Shown: positions 60,901-64,000 of the stretch, piece by piece | How positions within the stretch are numbered: the first letter of the stretch is position 1 | Layout: each line of letters begins with the position of its first letter | Source of the DNA: Planococcus shixiaomingii | Lineage (GTDB): Bacteria; Bacillota; Bacilli; Bacillales_A; Planococcaceae | Assembly: GCF_030413615.1 (NCBI RefSeq) | Contig: NZ_CP129236.1 | Coordinates: 2,030,001-2,094,000, forward strand | Length of the DNA stretch: 64,000 nucleotides | Reading direction: 5' to 3' | Position numbers and translations under genes: made by a program | The notes under the pieces: generated by a model | What the model saw: only the letters and a program-made list of their open reading frames with translations | What the model was told of the DNA's origin: nothing | The model's database searches: none

Positions 60901-61470
60901 GTCTTGGACGTAAAACGCTTTTCCGCCCCAGAACCCAAGGCCGGTTGTCACCGTTCCTTCAACTTGGATCAGTTCGCCGTTCGAGCTGCGCGCTTCAGCA
61001 ATTGAATTGAGCACTTTCGCTGTTGGCGGCGCTTGACCTGGAGTAACAATAGTATAAGCAGTTGGTGATCTTAGTCCTGGAACACTGAAATACGCACTAA
61101 GAGAACCAGTAATGGTAACTTCTGCTTTAAAGTTTTCTGGTTTGTCTGCTAAATTTAACGCAGTCCTGACAGATCCGGTCGGCAATTGAACAGGTAAGAT
61201 TTTCGCCGGGTCTTTTTCATCCGGGGAATCAGCCAATCCTACATTGGTAGCAGATGTGAAAGGCGCTTCTTGATCATAGCTGGTGCCGCTTATTGCAGTC
61301 CCAACGATAAACCCTTTTACTGTTGCAGTCCCGCTATTGTTCGCGATTGCTTCTGCGACAGTAATCGGATCCGCCGCTTCTGCCTTAGATGTATAAGGCA
61401 ATACGACTGAAAAAATCAGAAGAAGGCTTAGCATAATCTTGCTGATCGAGCTCTTTGTCAAATTATTCAC
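57970..61470 (-). CDS. Large secreted nuclease (endonuclease/exonuclease/phosphatase domain)
   Basis: This is a 1,166-residue extracellular nuclease. The signal peptide ends near SKAEAADP. A DUF6359-like opening (ITVAEAIANNSGTATVKGFI) is followed by OB-fold domains (about 140-340 and 440-640), with a chitobiase-type beta domain between them (IHYTLDGSAPTASSTKYTAP). The endonuclease/exonuclease/phosphatase domain (about 690-1000) has all key motifs: AAYNMENF, SLIEVQD, AAHLNSKGGD, VTGDMNDFEF and GHASDHDPL. The last 150 residues are a beta-rich tail. There is no LPxTG or S-layer motif. Similar to YhcR/ExeM-type enzymes that degrade extracellular DNA. It lies directly downstream of a secreted nucleotidase. 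Confidence 0.92.
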   Translation of the reverse strand: MNNLTKSSISKIMLSLLLIFSVVLPYTSKAEAADPITVAEAIANNSGTATVKGFIVGTAISGTSYDQEAPFTSATNVGLADSPDEKDPAKILPVQLPTGSVRTALNLADKPENFKAEVTITGSLSAYFSVPGLRSPTAYTIVTPGQAPPTAKVLNSIAEARSSNGELIQVEGTVTTGLGFWGGKAFYVQDETAGMYVYTSAATVAPGDKVRLTGKTSMFSGELQLQPSNIQVISSNNELPAVQTVTPAGVSEATQGERIELRKVAIKDLKSVNDFGTFEFSAVAENGEAVVIRNDNRNGLTYEQFTKQYKEGDLVHVSGIASKFNSTYQVKTLGQESFDLVNKPAVYTNVFPGVVSEGTEITLQSGWENTSIHYTLDGSAPTASSTKYTAPIKLTKDVVIKAIAVGNETSQVFSFDYTVLKTADLKIRDIQGDSHFSDYTGVVVNDVVGVVTHIYNSANFVIQDTNPDDDVTTSEALMVNKASNGLAVGDVVSVTGTVEEHFQEGYSDMKVNDLPITRIRAAATTKSGTAPLPEPLVVGRDIFPPSEIIDNDNLASFDPEEDGVDFWESVELMRLSVPNAKILGPQAYGEVVVVAENSPNTTFHKQGGILLSENDYNPERITVDFDDEKYVAKAGDSFNGNVVGVLGYGFGNYRLWTKKEDLPGLVQGDTAPEATWIKNAEDKLTVAAYNMENFSADPNHTSNEKATRLGDSFVKNLNSPDIVSLIEVQDNDGPIASGNTDATKSYERLIAAIEAAGGPSYKFTDIAPEYNKDGGEPGGNIRVGFLYNPERVSLAEGTKGSATGNTEWVNGELASNPGRIQPFEMPSTRKPLAAQFDFQGEKVIVIAAHLNSKGGDQGLFGKTQPPILKSVDQRIKLATAINDFIKQGQQQDPDLNVVVTGDMNDFEFTPALQALKGDNLTNKVEDVPLEDRYSYYYQGNSQVLDHVLVTNNLAKNTELDMVHINSMFMYEHGHASDHDPLLAQISFEEPVVPGKQEAKPDFTGDKAVLVAGQPDAEGNLAIQFNEQVTAQLLVSKKALTIDMPTADLTLSADNVKEIIKQAGTVFTLNLKFDEEPEVENRPTTAGQIDFSVQDVIGNDVEVKFTTAAALSFDVDGAVKIQFGASEDQTGKWKIFQGQLNKNVFTIHIKELGHYTVVTNKGQAKKN

Positions 61471-61585
61471 TCCTCAATGTTTGTGGGTCTTACGTACTTA
61501 TTATACAAAAGTGGCAATCGGGTTATATCAAACATTTACACTATTCTAATCTTTTTGCCCGATGGTCCTGATATTCAAAAGACGT

Positions 61586-61741
61586 CTAAAGAGGTTCTAG
61601 TTTGATGTTACTACTAATTTTTCCTTTACTTACTTTATTCTTTTGATCTAGTAGGAAGTGGAAGAAAAACATGTAAAAGCTCATTAAAAAGAAGCCATAC
61701 AATAAGTCGTTCATGTTAAAACGATTTAGATATGGCTTCAT
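61586..61741 (-). CDS. Possible small membrane protein, 51 residues (doubtful)
   Basis: The frame opens with MKPYLNRFNMNDLLYGFF and has one hydrophobic helix (FFLMSFYMFFFHFLL) and a basic tail. GGAAGAAG lies upstream. However, its first codons lie inside the hairpin I call as the nucleotidase terminator, so it may be only a by-product of that sequence. Confidence 0.25.
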   Translation of the reverse strand: MKPYLNRFNMNDLLYGFFLMSFYMFFFHFLLDQKNKVSKGKISSNIKLEPL

Positions 61742-61746
61742 TCTAT
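61686..61746 (-). terminator. Probable terminator of the 5'-nucleotidase gene
   Basis: On the minus strand GAAGCCATA...TATGGCTTC with an inner AAATCGTT/AACGACTT pairing forms a long stem followed by TTTTTAAT, 30 bp after the stop. Confidence 0.7.
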
Positions 61747-61773
61747 AATCTTCTTCCGTTTCTTTAAAACCGC

Positions 61774-63459
61774 TTAGCGGCTGCCAACACAATCAGGTGC
61801 TGGTGTAGCTTTGCGTTTTTCGCATGATTTGCTTAAAGCAGGAGTCTTCGCCACAATACGGTTTTCCATTTGTGGATTGACTTCCTTCAAACTCTTGATA
61901 TAGTCGATGAACATTTCATAGTCCACGTTGCCAGGTTCACTGACGCGGCCGTTTGCATAAGCAGCAGCAAATGGCGCATAGCCGTCTCCGCCTTTAGCTG
62001 TGAACGTGTTTGTCGCTACTTTGTAAGTATCTTTTTCTTTGAATTTCTTGTATTTCCCGTTTTTATCCACTTGAATATCCGTTACCCGGGAACCGACAGG
62101 AGCACTTGGATCAAACGTAAACTTAAGTCCAGCTACATGAAGGAAACCACCGAATTCATTCGGGTAATCCTTTACCGAGTGTTCAAGAGCCGCTTTTAGT
62201 TCAGTGCCGGTCAATTCCATGATCGCCAGTGCATTACCGAACGGCATAACCGTCAATACTTCTCCGACGGTGATGTCTCCTGCGTCGATTGAAGCACGGA
62301 TACCGCCGCCGTTTTGAACAGCAATCGTGGTTTCAGGGTCAATGGTTTTTGCAGTTGCCAGCATGCCATCAGTAATCAAGTTCCCAAGATTTGTTTCAGA
62401 AGCGCGAACGCCTGTAATGCCGCGGCCACCGTTCAAGGCAACTTTAGCAACAGCTCCCGTTGATTGGTTTTTAATAGCAGCAATTTCATCTGCATACGGC
62501 TTTAATTTGGCTGTGAATTCAGCATCTGCTGCCGCTTTTCCTACTTCGTGCAATTTCCCAGTATGGCTAGTAATAACACCTGCTTCATTGAATGTAAGAT
62601 CCAATTGGCCAAGGAAGTTATTGTATTGTTCCGCTTGAACAATCAAAGTCGGCTCACCATGAGTATTATTTACGACTGGTGCAGCTAATTTCGTATGCGT
62701 ATGGCCGCCAACGATAACATCAATTCCTGCTACTGCGTTTGCAAGCAATTGATCGTTGTCGTATGTTTTCGAATCATCAAATCCAAGGTGAGTAAGAGCT
62801 ACAATTTTATTGACGCCTGCAGCTTGGAATGCGGCTACTGCTTCTTTTGCAGCTGTAATATAATTGGAGAACTCTACTGTACCCGGGCTCGAAATGGCGA
62901 CAGTTTCTTCAGTGGTCAGTCCGAAAATACCCACTTCTTCACCGTCGATCACTTTGATGATGCCGTTGTATATTTCACCATTCTCGAATTCTTTTGTATA
63001 CGTATTGTTGTCTAATGGTGCCAGAATCGGATTTTTTGCAACGTTAACATTGGCTGAAACGAACGGGAAATCAGCACCGCCGATAAATTCACCTAAAGCT
63101 GCATGACCTTCAGCAGTTGATCCTAAGTCAAATTCATGATTACCGAAAGTCATCGCATCATACTTTAGCAAGTTCATGAATTCAAGATCTGCCTGTCCTT
63201 GGAATGTATTAAAGTAAAGTGTGCCTGAAAAAACGTCGCCGGCATCAACCAATAAATTATTCGGATGTTCTGCACGGATTTGCTTTACCAATGTTGCTCG
63301 GTTTGCAATTTTGTCCAGATTCGCGTGCGTATCATTCGTGTGCATAATCGTCAGGTTAAAATCCCCTTCTGCAGCGTTTGTTGGAGCTGCAGCTTGAAAA
63401 CCTAAGGCACTGACCGCCAAAACTGAGGCGATTGCTGTCTTCATAAATTTACCGTTCAT
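61774..63459 (-). CDS. Secreted 5'-nucleotidase / metallophosphatase (UshA-like)
   Basis: This is a 561-residue exported enzyme that releases phosphate and nucleosides from nucleotides. The signal peptide ends near TNAAEGD. The N-terminal metallophosphatase domain has IMHTNDTHANLD, VDAGDVFSGT, FGNHEFD, LTHLGFDD and VGGHTHT. The C-terminal substrate domain has QNGGGIRASI and the adenine-contacting GGFLHVAG region. The C-terminus ends in a Lys/Cys-rich stretch (SKSCEKRKATPAPDC) rather than an LPxTG signal, so it may be released. A candidate cre lies upstream. It precedes the secreted nuclease in the same orientation, with a terminator between them. Confidence 0.93.
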   Translation of the reverse strand: MNGKFMKTAIASVLAVSALGFQAAAPTNAAEGDFNLTIMHTNDTHANLDKIANRATLVKQIRAEHPNNLLVDAGDVFSGTLYFNTFQGQADLEFMNLLKYDAMTFGNHEFDLGSTAEGHAALGEFIGGADFPFVSANVNVAKNPILAPLDNNTYTKEFENGEIYNGIIKVIDGEEVGIFGLTTEETVAISSPGTVEFSNYITAAKEAVAAFQAAGVNKIVALTHLGFDDSKTYDNDQLLANAVAGIDVIVGGHTHTKLAAPVVNNTHGEPTLIVQAEQYNNFLGQLDLTFNEAGVITSHTGKLHEVGKAAADAEFTAKLKPYADEIAAIKNQSTGAVAKVALNGGRGITGVRASETNLGNLITDGMLATAKTIDPETTIAVQNGGGIRASIDAGDITVGEVLTVMPFGNALAIMELTGTELKAALEHSVKDYPNEFGGFLHVAGLKFTFDPSAPVGSRVTDIQVDKNGKYKKFKEKDTYKVATNTFTAKGGDGYAPFAAAYANGRVSEPGNVDYEMFIDYIKSLKEVNPQMENRIVAKTPALSKSCEKRKATPAPDCVGSR

Positions 63460-63502
63460 TCGACACCATCCTATTCTTTTTGTTGATTGGCCAAACGCCC
63501 TA

Positions 63503-63516
63503 TGAAAGCGTTACCA
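63503..63516. promoter_or_regulatory. Candidate cre (CcpA) site upstream of the 5'-nucleotidase
   Basis: TGAAAGCGTTACCA matches the catabolite-responsive element consensus at all fixed positions. It lies 44 bp before the nucleotidase start, overlapping the likely promoter and leader. Confidence 0.6.
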
Positions 63517-63630
63517 TTCCTCCTCAGTTTATCACGGTCGCGAATCTACAACAATACGCAAATTTACATCATTAACCTTTATTCGCTAACAATTTCCTGT
63601 TATTTATTCTGTTTATCTGAATTTACCCAC

Positions 63631-63679
63631 AATAAAAGCCCTGTTCATTAAAAGTTTTTTAATGAACAAGGCTTTTATT
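63631..63679 (-). terminator. Terminator of the two small genes at the window end
   Basis: AATAAAAGCC(C)TGTTCATTAAAA/TTTTAATGAACAAGGCTTTTATT is a very long stem with a one-base bulge, ten bases after the small gene's stop. Confidence 0.9.
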
Positions 63680-63688
63680 GATATTTGA

Positions 63689-63844
63689 TTATATTTTAAA
63701 AATTTTACCTGTCGCTCGGTAGACCACTTTTCTGACGGCTCGACGGGCTAACCGTTGATGAATCGTCCCGTTTTTAATGGCATTTATGTCGCCAAGAATA
63801 CGGCCGGTTTTGTATAAGATCGATTCAACTTTACTTAAATTCAT
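63689..63844 (-). CDS. Small basic protein, 51 residues
   Basis: A short frame preceded by AAAGGAG at good spacing encodes a very basic peptide: NLSKVESILYKTGRILGDIN, then a central KNGTIHQRLARRAVRKVVYR and a short hydrophobic end. The conserved look, ribosome binding site and downstream terminator support a genuine gene. It lies 27 bp after the next small gene and is probably co-transcribed. I do not recognise the family; an RNA- or protein-binding role would suit the charge but is a guess. Confidence 0.7.
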   Translation of the reverse strand: MNLSKVESILYKTGRILGDINAIKNGTIHQRLARRAVRKVVYRATGKIFKI

Positions 63845-63870
63845 ATCGGAAGCTCCTTTCATTTTTTAAA

Positions 63871-64000
63871 TTATTCAATCTGGGCATGCAGCGTGACGCT
63901 TTCTAAATAATTGACATAACGTCTAAGTTCTTTTGCTTGTTCTCTTGTTATTTGTCCATCACCATACATTTTAAAAATCTCAGCGCGTCCCATATCCATG
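63871..64000 (-). CDS. Small protein, at least 42 residues (may continue past the window)
   Basis: An open frame reaches the window edge. It reads MGRAEIFKMYGDGQITREQA and then KELRRYVNYLES, a helical, SHOCT-like pattern. Two ATGs lie within the last four bases of the window side (MDMGR), so the start is either here or outside. It leads the pair with the 51-residue basic protein. Function unknown. Confidence 0.55.
   Translation of the reverse strand, partial: MDMGRAEIFKMYGDGQITREQAKELRRYVNYLESVTLHAQIE

Noticed and set aside
63517..63530. Mini leader frame with a GAGGAGG site in front of the 5'-nucleotidase (five codons)
   Set aside because: It arises because the cre-like sequence follows a purine-rich stretch; such a short frame cannot be supported without conservation data.

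Overview
The window is a chromosomal segment of a low-to-moderate GC Gram-positive bacterium. Strong AGGAGG-type ribosome binding sites, a T-box leader, candidate cre and PurBox sites, Spo0M, an RsbR-type stressosome protein, Amj and a YdaP-type enzyme place it in Bacillota, order Bacillales. A Planococcaceae member such as Planococcus is my best guess, but that is inference. No phage, conjugative module, CRISPR array or complete insertion sequence is visible. Genes are densely packed, mostly on the minus strand, and separated by clear Rho-independent hairpins.

Layout. 1-2.6 kb: the 3' end of ptsI, then an EamA exporter divergent from an Lrp-type regulator. 3-9.6 kb: an RsbR paralogue, a PPP-type phosphatase, a HAD phosphatase, a PrmC-like methyltransferase, a nucleotidyltransferase, a NIPSNAP protein, an MBL hydrolase and NAD(P)H-hydrate dehydratase. 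10-19.5 kb: a ZIP transporter, an aldo/keto reductase, a translationally coupled FAD oxidoreductase and half-size MFS pair, a coupled GlcD-type dehydrogenase and BASS symporter pair, a Trm11-like methylase and an MFS transporter. 19.6-27 kb: an SgrR-like regulator divergent from that MFS gene, an unknown protein, and a GGDEF-EAL protein followed by a thiamine-diphosphate enzyme. 28-36.6 kb: HAD, Nudix and Amj genes, a lipoprotein, a P1 peptidase, a YdaP-type oxidase with an MDR reductase, and a TetR/SDR divergent pair. 36.7-45.7 kb: two Spo0M paralogues around a DUF3916 gene, an NCS1 permease, three small immunity-like genes, a T-box-controlled metS/metG and guaC. 46-53.9 kb: an alpha/beta hydrolase, a secreted bacteriocin-like protein with a small membrane partner, a methyltransferase, a CstA-type permease, a DUF212 protein, an SGNH hydrolase, a GNAT and tRNA-Ser(CGA). 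54-64 kb: a DUF2207 protein, an S9 peptidase, a large secreted nuclease, a secreted 5'-nucleotidase and two very small genes.

The most unusual signal is a family of roughly 350-390 bp non-coding elements at about 2.6, 22.2 and 49.6 kb, with a decayed copy at 9.9 kb. They have inverted-repeat ends, sit beside transcription terminators, and in three of four cases are bracketed by two near-identical, locus-specific terminator hairpins. A similar terminator-derived direct repeat brackets the two-gene bacteriocin-like cassette at 47.6-48.9 kb. Terminators between genes therefore look like preferred sites of insertion or duplication here. The secreted nuclease, secreted nucleotidase and guaC together suggest a capacity to use external nucleic acids. 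Candidate cre sites before the nucleotidase and the CstA-type permease suggest carbon-catabolite control.
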